A stretch of DNA of 64,000 nt, from positions 186,001 to 250,000 of the forward strand of contig NZ_FZOW01000009.1 in assembly GCF_900188125.1 (NCBI RefSeq), given 5' to 3'. Below the pieces are notes generated by a model, which was given only the letters and a program-made list of their open reading frames with translations, did no database searches and was not told the origin of the DNA. This document shows positions 41,157 to 50,361 of this stretch, one piece after another. A program made the translations under genes and the position numbers. Position 1 is the stretch's first letter, and each line of letters starts with the position of its first letter. The DNA is from Rhodococcoides kyotonense. GTDB taxonomy: Bacteria; Actinomycetota; Actinomycetes; Mycobacteriales; Mycobacteriaceae.

Positions 41157-42137
41157 CTACGACATGGAGAGAACAACTTTGCCGAATCCCATTCCGCTTT
41201 CGAGGTATTCATGCGCGTCGACCGCGCCGTCCAGTGGAAAGACTCGACCCACGGGTGGCGGCGGCACCGAATACCGCTCGAGAAAACCGAGAAGTTCGGC
41301 GAAGTCGGCAGGGCTACCCATCGTCGTCCCGAGTAGGTCGTACTGGCCGAAGTAGAACTGTCGAACATCGAGAACTCCGGTGCCACTTCGCGACGCCCCC
41401 AGCACCACGACTCGTCCGCCATGCTTCGCAGAATCGACAGAGGATTCCCACGTTCCCACCGAATCGAGCACCATGTCGAAACCTGCTGCGTCATTTGCCA
41501 GTTGTCGAGCGGCGTCGGGCCAGCCGTCATTCGTGTACAGCACTCCGCCTGCTGCGCCGAGCCCGACCGCCTGATCGATCTTGGCCTGACTCGACGATGT
41601 CACGATGACCCTGGCGCCCACGGCTGCGCCAAGCATCACCGCCATCGTGGCAACACCACCTCCGGCGCCGAGAACGAGAAGCGACTCCCCTTCCCTCAGT
41701 CGACCGCGAGTGAACAGGGCCCGGTACGTCGTCACACCGACGAGTGGAAGCGCCGCAGCGCCATGCCAGTCCCAGCCCGCCGGCTTCGGGACCACCGAAC
41801 CTGAGGGGACCACAACCCTCTCCGCGTACGTGCCGGGTCGACGGTCGCCGAGGATTTCCCACCGGGGACCAGGCGCGGACTCGTCCCCGCCCCACCAGAG
41901 CGAAGGAACGACGAGCACCTTCTCTCCGGTATCACTACGGATTCCAGCGCCGTCGGCTCCTGGAGTGTGCGGGAGCGGCGAACCGTACTGCCCACGACGA
42001 ACCAACACGTCATGCCAATTCAACGCCGCGGCTTCGAGTTTCACGGCAACCCAGCCTTCGGGCACCGGCGGGTTGCGCACCTCGGCAGCAGTCAACACCT
42101 CGGGTCCACCGAATTCGGTCATCACTGTCGCGTACAC
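41157..42137 (-). CDS. Quinone oxidoreductase-type MDR reductase
   Basis: A 326-residue medium-chain reductase. It begins YATVMTEFGGPEVLTAAEVR, followed by LNWHDVLVRRGQYGSPLPHT, a Trp-rich loop, and LVLGAGGGVATMAVMLGAAV as the NADPH site. Zinc-ligand cysteines of alcohol dehydrogenases are absent. It likely reduces an enone, quinone or enoyl thioester. The GTG at 42137 is preferred because GGAGG sits 5 bases upstream and the protein then starts at the normal family position. A GntR box lies just upstream. Confidence 0.84.
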   Translation of the reverse strand: MYATVMTEFGGPEVLTAAEVRNPPVPEGWVAVKLEAAALNWHDVLVRRGQYGSPLPHTPGADGAGIRSDTGEKVLVVPSLWWGGDESAPGPRWEILGDRRPGTYAERVVVPSGSVVPKPAGWDWHGAAALPLVGVTTYRALFTRGRLREGESLLVLGAGGGVATMAVMLGAAVGARVIVTSSSQAKIDQAVGLGAAGGVLYTNDGWPDAARQLANDAAGFDMVLDSVGTWESSVDSAKHGGRVVVLGASRSGTGVLDVRQFYFGQYDLLGTTMGSPADFAELLGFLERYSVPPPPVGRVFPLDGAVDAHEYLESGMGFGKVVLSMS

Positions 42138-42150
42138 CGCACCTCCATTT

Positions 42151-42161
42151 CGGTCCAACCA
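42151..42161. promoter_or_regulatory. GntR box upstream of the oxidoreductase
   Basis: CGGTCCAACCA, reverse complement of the site at 41066-41076, 14 bases before the GTG start at 42137 on the minus strand. Confidence 0.5.
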
Positions 42162-42292
42162 TTGGACTATAACGGAGTGTCGATGCTTTTGACCAGCGTT
42201 CGGTCCGCCGAATACAGACTTGCCGACCGGATGGAACGACGAATCACCCTATAGCCAGTAGTGCCGACCATAGGGGTGAAATGCAGGTCGAA

Positions 42293-43741
42293 TCAGCTGG
42301 CGGACGCGTCCAGATAGATACTCTTCGGGTACTGGTACGACGCCAGCCCTTCAGGACCGAGCTCCCGCCCGAGTCCACTGCTCTTGATGCCACCGAACGG
42401 TGCCGTCGGATCGTTCTGGTATCCGTTCACACCGACGGTGCCGGACTGAATCCGACGCGCCACTGCTGCACCACGATCCGGATCGGACGACCAGACAGTG
42501 CCACCCAGGCCGTACTCGCTGTCGTTCGCGATTGCGATCGCCTGCGACTCGTCGGTGTACGGGATCACCGACAGCACGGGTCCGAAGATTTCCTCCTGTG
42601 CAATGGTCGACCGTGGGTCCACATCGGCAAAAATCGTCGGCTGGACGAACCAACCCGTATCACCGGCACGCTGGCCACCCGCTGTCAGCCGTGCGCCGTC
42701 GGAAAGACCCTTGGCGATGTAGCCTTCCACGCGGTCGCGCTGACGTGCGGAGACCAGTGGTCCGACCTGGGTCGTCTCGTCCAGCGGGTTGCCGATCTTC
42801 ATCGATCCGATGATGTCGGTGACGGTGTCCAGAATCTCGCCGTACCGCGATTGCGGAGCCAGGATACGGGTGTTCAGCCAGCAGATCTGCCCGTTGTTGA
42901 TCATGGTTGCGCCAACGAAGCTTTCGATACTCTTGGCCAGATCGGCGTCGTCGAGAACGACGGCTGCAGACTTGCCGCCCAGCTCGAGCGTCACCGGCCG
43001 AAGAAGACGACCACATGTCTCGGCGATGCTGCGGCCCGCACCGGTCGATCCGGTGAACGACACCTTGTCGACGCCGGGGTGCGACACCAGGTAGGCACCG
43101 ACCTCACGACCTGCGGGGACGATGTTGATGACTCCCGGAGGGAACCCTGCGGCGTCGGCGGATTCAGCCATCAAGAAGGCGTCGAGAACCGTCTCGGGTG
43201 CCGGCTTGAGCACCACCGTGCAGCCTGCGGACAGAAGCGGCGACAACTTCAGAAAAGAGATCGCCTGCGGCACGTTCCACGGGACGATCGCACCCACGAC
43301 GCCGACGGGCAGCTTCGATACGAGCGTCGAGCCACCGAGCAGGCCAGGGCGGATTTCCTCCTGCGGAGTCGAGACTGCCAGATCGGCGAAGTAACGCAGC
43401 ATGACCGCAGGGAACGCACCCTCGAAGGCGCGTGCCAACGTGATAGGCATGCCGTTCTGCGACGAAACTCGTTGCGCCGTCTCTTCACTACGTTTTTCCA
43501 ATTCGAGTGCGAAACGCTCGATGACGTCCTTGCGCTCCGATGCTGTCCACGACGCCCAACCGATCGGATCGTCGAACGCCGATCTCGCGGCCGACACCGC
43601 GGCGTCGACATCGGCCTCGACAGCCTCCGGTACCGAGCCGATTACCTGTTCGGTCGTAGGCGAAACCACCGAAATCTTTGCCGAGGAGGACGGTTCGACC
43701 CACTTGCCGCCGATGTAGAGAGTCGAGTATTCGATTGTCAT
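42293..43741 (-). CDS. Aldehyde dehydrogenase
   Basis: A 482-residue NAD(P)-dependent aldehyde dehydrogenase. PWNVPQAISFLKLSPLLSAG is the cofactor segment, FTGSTGAGRSIA the Rossmann turn, TLELGGKSAAVVL holds general-base Glu253, and INNGQICWLNTR holds the nucleophile Cys287. EEIFGPVLSVIPY and PFGGIKSSGLGRELG complete the family pattern. It would oxidise an aldehyde to an acid before CoA activation, for instance one derived from an alcohol substrate. The ATG at 43741 is the natural start; the upstream frame lacks ALDH features. Confidence 0.9.
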   Translation of the reverse strand: MTIEYSTLYIGGKWVEPSSSAKISVVSPTTEQVIGSVPEAVEADVDAAVSAARSAFDDPIGWASWTASERKDVIERFALELEKRSEETAQRVSSQNGMPITLARAFEGAFPAVMLRYFADLAVSTPQEEIRPGLLGGSTLVSKLPVGVVGAIVPWNVPQAISFLKLSPLLSAGCTVVLKPAPETVLDAFLMAESADAAGFPPGVINIVPAGREVGAYLVSHPGVDKVSFTGSTGAGRSIAETCGRLLRPVTLELGGKSAAVVLDDADLAKSIESFVGATMINNGQICWLNTRILAPQSRYGEILDTVTDIIGSMKIGNPLDETTQVGPLVSARQRDRVEGYIAKGLSDGARLTAGGQRAGDTGWFVQPTIFADVDPRSTIAQEEIFGPVLSVIPYTDESQAIAIANDSEYGLGGTVWSSDPDRGAAVARRIQSGTVGVNGYQNDPTAPFGGIKSSGLGRELGPEGLASYQYPKSIYLDASAS

Positions 43742-44338
43742 GAGGCAGTCACCTTCGAGTTGCGGCCGACGCCCCATGGGGCGGTCGGACCTCCGATGTT
43801 CTTGCGTTTCAAATACGTCCGCAGAACGTGCCCGAACCGATTCCGGCACGCCATGGGCACGCCGTGGGGTGCCATCCCTACCAAGGCTTGGTTCGACGTC
43901 TGCCATGGTCGACCGCTTGTGCGTACATTCACAACGGGAAGAAGCCGACTCGGCAATTGTGCCATCAGCCGAAGTGTCGGTCATCACACTGTTTGACGAA
44001 CTCGGCATACTCCGCGAGTGACTCCGTCCCGCGACAGCATTTCGATAGTTGCTGGACCTCGGCATTCACAGGCACTGGGCCGCCCCTTGTCGATGTGGCA
44101 ACGCTCACAGACGTTCTGTCTGAAAATAGAATGGTTAGACCAGAGTGTCAAGCGCGGTCCCGGCCGACGCCTGAAGCGCGAGCCATTGTGCCGCACGACA
44201 CAGTATGCAATATTGGTCTAGCCAATTCTAGCTGCATGGTCGAACCAGCAGATTTAGGCACGTCCCCACAATTTCCGCGGTCGGCGAACACGACGCGACG
44301 GTCGTAGTCGATACACCGGCGACGCATGAGAGGCAGCA
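43742..44338. promoter_or_regulatory. Long intergenic region with several GntR-type boxes
   Basis: About 600 bases without a convincing gene; short frames here have no recognisable motif. The right half is AT-richer and holds three palindromes upstream of the gene at 44339: TGGTTAGACCA at 44132-44142, ATTGGTCTAGCCAAT at 44212-44226 and TGGTCGAACCA at 44237-44247. It probably contains divergent promoters for the aldehyde dehydrogenase and for the operon 44339-47095. The left half may hold decayed sequence, but nothing identifiable. Confidence 0.6.
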
Positions 44339-45352
44339 ATGATCGTTCCAGCTGATTCGGACTTCCACCCCAGCGATCCCTCGATCACCAACTGGACCGA
44401 AACCATCGGCTTCTGGTTCGCGATTCCCGAGGAGTCCATTTACGGCAACGTCTATGTCTTGGCCAGACCCAATGTCGGAGCCACGATCTCATCGATCAAC
44501 GTGGTGCAGGGAATCAATCGCCACCCGTTCACCGTCGACCTGACGGATCCGCAGATGCACGCTCCGTGCCCGGATTCGATGACCAAGTTCACGCTCACGA
44601 GCGGACTGACCGTCGATGTCGAAAAGCCACCGACCGTGTACCGATTCGGATACGAGAACATCGCAGGGTCCTGCTCGTTCGACATGACCCTCGACGGCTC
44701 CATGCGAGCGTGGGATCCCAACGATCCTGCCGAGAACCCGTTGCTCGCTGCTTCGGAAGCACATTCCGACCTGGGTCTCGGTGACGCTTGGGCAGGCGGG
44801 CACCTTGACTTCGTCGGCCGCGTTCGGGGTCAGCTGACCCTGCGAGGCAAGTCGTATCGCATCGACTCGATGGGCGGAATCGACCGAAGTTGGGGTAGAC
44901 GAACCGAACTCGGACAAGCTGCGATCTCCTACATTCACGTGCCGTTCGACGAGAACTACGGCGTCCACTTGGTGACCGGAATCGAATTGGTGCGAGGCGA
45001 GGTCGTCTACGGTCCACTCCGCTTCGGATACGTTCACGAGAACGGAGAAGTTTTCGGAATCGTGGACGCGAGTCTGCGTGGACAGCAGAATGCACTCGCG
45101 CCGTACACGAACGAGATCACGGTGACCGACCAACGCGGCAAGACACATCGATTCAGGGGAACGGCTGTCGCAAGTGCACCCTGGTACACCTTCAGTCCGT
45201 CGTACGTGACGTTCCAGGCTCTCATGAAATACGAGCACGAGGGACGTTTCGGTTACGGGCTCATGGCCGACACTTACGGCATCGAGTTTCTCGCCGATCG
45301 AACCTCACGCCACGGCGTCGAAACCACCTCATCGTTCGGCCCAGGAATCTGA
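44339..45352 (+). CDS. Two-domain lipocalin-fold protein, CrtC/AttH-like (divergent member)
   Basis: A 337-residue protein of the family that includes hydroxyneurosporene synthase CrtC and AttH-type proteins. The marker is GGIDRSWGRR (Asp182-Gly186), comparable to the D-H-S-W-G motif of the three other members in this window; in CrtC an Asp of a similar motif is needed for hydration. The flanking strands are Trp/Tyr-rich, consistent with a lipocalin-like hydrophobic cavity. No signal peptide is visible, so it is cytoplasmic. It is first in an operon with the kinase (45375) and small protein (46568). A hydratase, dehydratase or carrier role for a hydrophobic substrate is inference. Confidence 0.65.
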   Translation: MIVPADSDFHPSDPSITNWTETIGFWFAIPEESIYGNVYVLARPNVGATISSINVVQGINRHPFTVDLTDPQMHAPCPDSMTKFTLTSGLTVDVEKPPTVYRFGYENIAGSCSFDMTLDGSMRAWDPNDPAENPLLAASEAHSDLGLGDAWAGGHLDFVGRVRGQLTLRGKSYRIDSMGGIDRSWGRRTELGQAAISYIHVPFDENYGVHLVTGIELVRGEVVYGPLRFGYVHENGEVFGIVDASLRGQQNALAPYTNEITVTDQRGKTHRFRGTAVASAPWYTFSPSYVTFQALMKYEHEGRFGYGLMADTYGIEFLADRTSRHGVETTSSFGPGI

Positions 45353-45374
45353 CGACTTCGCGTAAGGAAATCCT

Positions 45375-46565
45375 TTGACACACACTCTGATCGAGGACAT
45401 ATCGTCTCTGATGCTCGACGAAGTTCGGCGACGGTTCCCGACCGATCCAGCAGGACAGAAGGCAATCGACCGCAAATACCACCGCCGTCGGGGACCGATT
45501 TGGGAACCCATCCCCCTCGAGGTGCTGAGCGCCTCGGTCGACAAGTTGCTCCGATCGAAGCTCGACCACGACTTCGAGATTCACGACCCACGGTGGTTGA
45601 CCGGGGGCGCGTCAAAGATTCAGATGTTCTTCGAACTCGTCGTAGATGGCCGCGAGCCTCAGCGTCTTCTGCTCAGGATGGACCCACCAGAGTCGCTCAA
45701 TGCGACGAACAAATCGAGTGAATTCGGGATCCTTCGCAGATTGGCCGGGTCAGTCGCCGCTCCCGAGGCATTGTGGGTCGACGAGGAAGCCGAGCATCTT
45801 CCCGAGCCGGGGCTCGTGTGCAGCTTCGTACACGGGGTGACCAAACCGACCACAGCAAGCACCGGACAAGTGACCGGACTCGGAACCAACTTCGGTCCAG
45901 AACTCCGACCCCTGCTGGGCGAGCAACTGGTGCGTAACCTGGCGACGCTGCACACGATCGATACATCCGACTGGATCTCCGACGAACTGCCCGGCGCAGC
46001 TATCGGTTCCACCGATCTGGCACAGTGGCGGCTCAACTTCGAACGTCAGCTGTGGTCACTCGACCGGCTCGACTCCTCGCCGATCATGGAATTGGCCGCT
46101 CACTGGCTTGCGCGCAATCTGCCCACTCTCGATCGGCTGAGCGTCGTCCACGGCGACTACCGCAGTGGAAACTTCCTCTTCGACGAAGAGACCGCACAGA
46201 TTACGGCGTGGCTCGATTGGGAGTCCGGGCACCTCGGCGACCGTCACATGGATCTCGCGTACTGCTCACAGGATCTGTTCGGCCACTACGACGAGGCTGG
46301 ATCGACTTTTCTGGTGTCAGGTCTAGTACCACGCGAGGAGTTCTTCGATCGCTACGAGCAGGCCTCCGGCTTGTCGGTGGATCCCGATCGACTGCGTTGG
46401 TACTCCATCCTGTGCGGCTTCTCCGCGACGGTCAAGACGCTGGCCACGTCGATGCGCATCGCTCAACTCGGCCGGTCGCATCAAGACGTGCTCCTGGCAC
46501 GGCTGGAAGGCACGGTGCCGATTCTTCTGGGCCAACTGGGTCGCCAACTCGAGAAAGTGATCTGA
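45375..46565 (+). CDS. Phosphotransferase, APH fold (LvaA-like), copy 1
   Basis: A 396-residue kinase-like protein with TTG start preceded by AAGGA. The C-terminal lobe carries VVHGDYRSGNFLFDEETAQI (Asp261, Asn266) and AWLDWESGHLGDRHMDLAYC (Asp281), the catalytic and metal-binding residues of APH-fold kinases. WLTGGASKIQMFFEL near residue 75 is the nucleotide-binding strand. It is followed at 2 bases by a small helical protein, the arrangement of LvaA/LvaB, in which the kinase phosphorylates 4-hydroxyvaleryl-CoA and needs the small partner. A hydroxyacyl-CoA or alcohol substrate is therefore suspected. Confidence 0.82.
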   Translation: MTHTLIEDISSLMLDEVRRRFPTDPAGQKAIDRKYHRRRGPIWEPIPLEVLSASVDKLLRSKLDHDFEIHDPRWLTGGASKIQMFFELVVDGREPQRLLLRMDPPESLNATNKSSEFGILRRLAGSVAAPEALWVDEEAEHLPEPGLVCSFVHGVTKPTTASTGQVTGLGTNFGPELRPLLGEQLVRNLATLHTIDTSDWISDELPGAAIGSTDLAQWRLNFERQLWSLDRLDSSPIMELAAHWLARNLPTLDRLSVVHGDYRSGNFLFDEETAQITAWLDWESGHLGDRHMDLAYCSQDLFGHYDEAGSTFLVSGLVPREEFFDRYEQASGLSVDPDRLRWYSILCGFSATVKTLATSMRIAQLGRSHQDVLLARLEGTVPILLGQLGRQLEKVI

Positions 46566-46567
46566 CG

Positions 46568-47095
46568 ATGGATTTCACTGCTGTCACTCTCGGCGCAGCC
46601 GCCAAAGCATTGCGGGACACTGTCATTCCGGCCGCTGTTGCCAGCGGCCAAGCACAGGCCGCGGAGCAAGCGATGCTCGTCATGGATGCAATCCTCTTCG
46701 CACGGGATCGTGTGGATCTGGTAGCGGCTAGAAGGCGGTACGAGGTCGTGTCCACAACCGAAGCGATCGAAATCCTCTCTGCCGATCCCGATGTAGCGTC
46801 CCTGACGTTCGACGAGAATCTCGACGACATCGTAAGAGCGTCGAAGAAGCTCACTGGTGATGCGTCGGCGACAGCGACGTCGTACTCCGAAATGAGCTAC
46901 CGGCTCGGGCGAACTCTCGACGCCATCTGTGAAGCTGCGGACACATTGGAACCCGATGCGCGACGGCGCATCGAATCTGCAGTACTGCAACATGGAATGC
47001 GCAGAATCGAATTGGATCGTTCGTGGCTGATACCTCTCGGCTTCGATCCACAACCGTCCACTGTCGTTCCCATGGAGTCACTGCTCGAGCGTTGA
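46568..47095 (+). CDS. Small helical partner of the phosphotransferase (LvaB/DUF6285-like), copy 1
   Basis: A 175-residue, mostly alpha-helical protein with no catalytic motif. The N-terminal third, AAKALRDTVIPAAVASGQAQ then AEQAMLVMDAILFARDRVDL, matches in pattern the product of 57098 (IRALTDTVLPQL..., LVAGHLAVIRDQIDIA). Both genes directly follow an APH-fold kinase. In the levulinate pathway a small protein of this kind (LvaB) is required for activity of the kinase LvaA; equating them is inference from gene order and general pattern. Last gene of its operon; its stop lies 1 base from that of the convergent MocR gene. Confidence 0.7.
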   Translation: MDFTAVTLGAAAKALRDTVIPAAVASGQAQAAEQAMLVMDAILFARDRVDLVAARRRYEVVSTTEAIEILSADPDVASLTFDENLDDIVRASKKLTGDASATATSYSEMSYRLGRTLDAICEAADTLEPDARRRIESAVLQHGMRRIELDRSWLIPLGFDPQPSTVVPMESLLER

Positions 47096-47096
47096 G

Positions 47097-48443
47097 CTAT
47101 CGGTCGACGAGGTCCAGCGCTCGACGCAGCAGCTCTGGACCTCTCCAAACGGGCAGGCGCACATGTGTCTCGAAGCCGTGGTCGACCGAGAACGACGGTC
47201 CGTCGGCCACACGAATACCACGAGTCTGCGCCTTCATCGCGAATTCGATTGCGTCGGAACCGATATCGACCCACAAGCCGCTGCCGCCCGACGGCCGCTC
47301 CCATACCCACTCGGGTCGGACCTCCTTCACGACCTCGATGGTGTTGTCGAGTTGTTCGAGCAGCAGCTGACGTCGTTCGGCTGCTGCTTGTTCCGCGTTC
47401 TGGAGAACTTCGACGGCCAGAAACTGGTCGACCACCGAGGTGGTGATGTCGATGGCCTGCTTCACGTCGGTGAGACGGTTGATCATCTGCGGATCGCTGC
47501 GCACCCACCCGACTCTGAGCCCACCCCAGAAGAGTTTGGACGCGGTTCCGATGGTCAGCAGCCTGCTCGGGTCGACGAGGCCGTGCAGGCCGGTGTTCTG
47601 GTGCTTGGGGTCGTAGACGAGTTCGGCAGCACTTCGATCGTCGACGACGACGTGGCCACGCTGCTCGGCGTACGACGCGAGACGGTGCAGAGCGTCGGCG
47701 GTCGGAATCCTGCCGGTCGGGCTGTGTACCGATGACTGGCAGTAGAGCAAGGATGCCATGGGCATCGCGGCGAAGTTCGGGTCCGAAGCCGGGTATCCAA
47801 CCACTCTCAGGTGGTGTCGGATACCGTCGAGAACGGCCAGTGCTCCCCGGTAGGTGGGATCGTCGACCAGAACGCCGTCGCCGGGTTCTGTCAGTGCGAA
47901 CGTCGCTAGCCACAGGGCTTGTTGAGCACCCGCCGTCACCAGGATCTGATCGGGCGTCGTCGGGATTCCCGTGGCGGACAGATGCCGAGCTATCGCGGAG
48001 CGCAACACGGGAATTCCGAACGGGAAATGTCCGTCGGTCTCGAGATACGGACGCAGTGCGCTCTGGGTCAGATGACCCAGAGCGGCTCCGATTTCGGAAC
48101 TGGCGGGGAGGGATTGGGTCGAGAGGTCGACCGCAGCCGCCAACAGGGTCTGCGGTTCGCTGGGCCGCAGGCTCCGACGGTTGCCCGACGCTACCGTCGA
48201 GCCTCGTCCGACCTCCGCGTTGATGTATCCCCGCCCGACGAGGATCTCGTACGCAGTCGTCACTGTGCCGCGGGCGATGTCGAGAGCCTCGGCGAGCGAC
48301 CGCTGTGCAGGCAGCCGCGTTCCGCTCGGCAGTTGCTGCGATTCGACCAGATGCGCCAGCGCCGTCGCCAGACCGATGCTCAGCGTGCCGTCCGCAACCC
48401 GCCACTCACCCAGCAGCTCGGCCAGTTCCTCTGCGGACATGTC
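47097..48443 (-). CDS. MocR/PdxR-type regulator (GntR HTH fused to aminotransferase)
   Basis: A 448-residue regulator with an N-terminal winged helix (LPAQRSLAEALDIARGTVTT then AYEILVGRGYINAEVGRGS) and a fold-type I aminotransferase domain. That domain includes LVTAGAQQALWLATFALTEP, VDDPTYRGAL and TASKLFWGGLRVGWVR, whose Lys binds PLP. MocR proteins use PLP as effector or effector-binding site and usually act on a neighbouring gene. It is downstream in the same orientation as the lipocalin-fold genes at 48527-50337. Start at ATG 48443 is likely, without a strong ribosome-binding site. Confidence 0.87.
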   Translation of the reverse strand, partial: DMSAEELAELLGEWRVADGTLSIGLATALAHLVESQQLPSGTRLPAQRSLAEALDIARGTVTTAYEILVGRGYINAEVGRGSTVASGNRRSLRPSEPQTLLAAAVDLSTQSLPASSEIGAALGHLTQSALRPYLETDGHFPFGIPVLRSAIARHLSATGIPTTPDQILVTAGAQQALWLATFALTEPGDGVLVDDPTYRGALAVLDGIRHHLRVVGYPASDPNFAAMPMASLLYCQSSVHSPTGRIPTADALHRLASYAEQRGHVVVDDRSAAELVYDPKHQNTGLHGLVDPSRLLTIGTASKLFWGGLRVGWVRSDPQMINRLTDVKQAIDITTSVVDQFLAVEVLQNAEQAAAERRQLLLEQLDNTIEVVKEVRPEWVWERPSGGSGLWVDIGSDAIEFAMKAQTRGIRVADGPSFSVDHGFETHVRLPVWRGPELLRRALDLVDR

Positions 48444-48526
48444 ACGACGGTAGAACGTCGCACGGACAACGTTGCCACCGGGGGGTGAGCAATCGACACG
48501 GCCGTCCTCGCGCTCGAATATATCGC

Positions 48527-49441
48527 TTACCGGCCCGATCCGAGATGACGATCGAAATAGTCCGGCTCCCAAGACATGTCGACGTACGCATGCGCCGGTT
48601 TGCCATCGACAACAGCCTTCATGGCCGTGTCCCGAAGCGTGAGGCGTGGGTTGACGTCCCAGACGAAGTGCGGGCCGCCATCGGTGAACTGCACGTCCAC
48701 GCGACGATCGAGCCCGTCGACCCATGTTGCATCGATGTCGCGATGCAACATTTCCTCGTCCAACTCGTACGCGAGGTCGAGTGTGCCCACCGGCGCGAGG
48801 ACGTCGTCTCTCAGGATGTATCCGCGGAGATGTCTGGTGCCGAACGCGAACAGTTCGACTGCGTGCACCGCGTCACCGTCGTCGGTCAATGCATTGATCC
48901 ATTTCATGTGGTGCATCGCACCCCAATCCCGTTCGCCCCAGGAGTGGTCGCGCTGACACACGGTGTCGAAGGTGAGGTCGACGCCGTCGATTCTCAGCAC
49001 ACCCGAGGCTCTGCCGCTCTGTTCGAGTCGGTCGTCGGCGAAGAACGACGGACAGCCCTGGGGATGCGTGCCGTAGCGATACGGCTCGTGGAACCCTCGG
49101 AATTCCAGATCGATGGATACTCGTTCACCGAAAAAGCAAACGCGAGAATCCATTCCGTCGGAATCGATCGACATCCGCATGGGCCCGACACGGTAGTCGT
49201 CGAAACCGGCATCCACCGCGACCTCGATACCGTCGACCTTCTCGAAGATCTGCTCCCCTACACCGTGTCCGAACACCGTAAGGGCAGCGCCTGCGATCCC
49301 GTGCGCGTCCACCCAGGTGTAGGCGAACGCGGTCACGTCCTCGCGAACAGAGGGCACCACCCACACCACGGACTCACGATGCTTCGGACGAGTGACGTCG
49401 AGGACGTTCCGAGATTCCCGAAATCTCTGCGCCTGCTCCAT
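48527..49441 (-). CDS. Two-domain lipocalin-fold protein, CrtC/AttH-like
   Basis: A 304-residue member of the same family as the genes at 49444 and 61675. The shared core is CQRDHSWGERDWGAMHHMKW (162-181), with Asp165, His166, Trp168 and the His177-His178 pair. An upstream FRGFHEPYRYG and a C-terminal AYVDMSWEPDYFDRHLGSG are also shared in pattern. The Asp-His-x-Trp-Gly motif recalls CrtC. There is no signal peptide. Last lipocalin-fold gene of the operon beginning at 51675. Substrate unknown, but two-domain lipocalin enzymes of this type handle hydrophobic molecules. Confidence 0.65.
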   Translation of the reverse strand: MEQAQRFRESRNVLDVTRPKHRESVVWVVPSVREDVTAFAYTWVDAHGIAGAALTVFGHGVGEQIFEKVDGIEVAVDAGFDDYRVGPMRMSIDSDGMDSRVCFFGERVSIDLEFRGFHEPYRYGTHPQGCPSFFADDRLEQSGRASGVLRIDGVDLTFDTVCQRDHSWGERDWGAMHHMKWINALTDDGDAVHAVELFAFGTRHLRGYILRDDVLAPVGTLDLAYELDEEMLHRDIDATWVDGLDRRVDVQFTDGGPHFVWDVNPRLTLRDTAMKAVVDGKPAHAYVDMSWEPDYFDRHLGSGR

Positions 49442-49443
49442 GA

Positions 49444-50337
49444 TCACCGCGCCAGCAGATGGTCGAGATAGGAACGGGGCCAGGTGTATTCGACGTAGGC
49501 CTGTACGTACTCTCCCCCGAGGGTGCCGGTGAACATCGTGTCGGTGAAGTTGAAGGTCGGACTGACGTCCCACCGTGCCAGAGTGTGTCGCCGATCGAGG
49601 TCGAGCGACGTGGTGCGACCTGCCTCGTCCGTCAGTTCGAACTCCACCACGTCCTGGACGAAGTCGTCGCCGTACTTCGTTCGCGCGGAAGCGTCGACGA
49701 TCGGTGACTGCACGCCGCCCGAAAAGACGTATCCGTTGACGTCCAGTTCACCCTCGGCCATCGTCCACATGACGTTCGCCGATACCCCGTTGCCCGACGC
49801 CGCAATCCATTTGTAGTGATGTATCGCGTCCCAGTCTCGAGTGCCCCAGGACTGGTCGCGGTGACCTGGTCCGTCGAAGTCGTACACGGTGCCGTTCCAG
49901 GTGAGCCGACCGGAGATGCGTCCGCTCTGTTCGTAGCGGTTGCGGGCCAGGTAGCTGGGTGTACCGGTCGTATTCGAGTCGTAGTCGAATGCAGGATGGA
50001 ATCCTTCGAACTCGAACTGCACCGACAGATCTGTCGATTCGAAACTCGCTTTCGCCCCCATCAGCGGCTCGCCGACGCGCAGCCCGGCACCATCGAGATC
50101 CCAGTGATCGAAATTCTGCCCGCCTACCGCGATACCGTCCTTGTGATCGAAGAACACAGGGTCAGGACCCGTTCCGTGGAGGACGAAAGCGCGGCCACCC
50201 TCGTCACGTTCGTTCACCCAGGTGTACCAGTGCCCCATGAGCCCGTGCTCGGGCATGATCAGGCAGTACGCGACGCTTTCCCGCGCGAACGGCCCCTCGA
50301 TGGTGTGCCTCAGATGGTCGTGAGCGTGCAGAGCCAT
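49444..50337 (-). CDS. Two-domain lipocalin-fold protein, CrtC/AttH-like
   Basis: A 297-residue protein with GHRDQSWGTRDWDAIHHYKW (158-177), plus FEGFHPAFDYDSN, and ends with QAYVEYTWPRSYLDHLLAR. It is clearly closest to the protein at 61675 (same RDWDAIHHYKW and TWPR-YLDHLL endings), although Gln162 replaces the motif His. The stop lies 2 bases before the next gene's start, so the two are coupled. A change at the motif His between paralogues suggests different reactions or one structural role. Confidence 0.65.
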   Translation of the reverse strand: MALHAHDHLRHTIEGPFARESVAYCLIMPEHGLMGHWYTWVNERDEGGRAFVLHGTGPDPVFFDHKDGIAVGGQNFDHWDLDGAGLRVGEPLMGAKASFESTDLSVQFEFEGFHPAFDYDSNTTGTPSYLARNRYEQSGRISGRLTWNGTVYDFDGPGHRDQSWGTRDWDAIHHYKWIAASGNGVSANVMWTMAEGELDVNGYVFSGGVQSPIVDASARTKYGDDFVQDVVEFELTDEAGRTTSLDLDRRHTLARWDVSPTFNFTDTMFTGTLGGEYVQAYVEYTWPRSYLDHLLAR

Positions 50338-50361
50338 GATGTTTCCTTTCGATTGCGGTTC

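Noticed and set aside
43738-43965. Possible 75-residue minus-strand gene upstream of the aldehyde dehydrogenase
   Set aside because: No motif, no clear ribosome-binding site and a composition like random translation; treated as intergenic.
46897-48405. Minus-strand frame of 502 codons opposite the small protein and across the MocR gene
   Set aside because: Arg/Ser-rich translation without motifs; the MocR frame has the HTH and PLP-lysine signatures.
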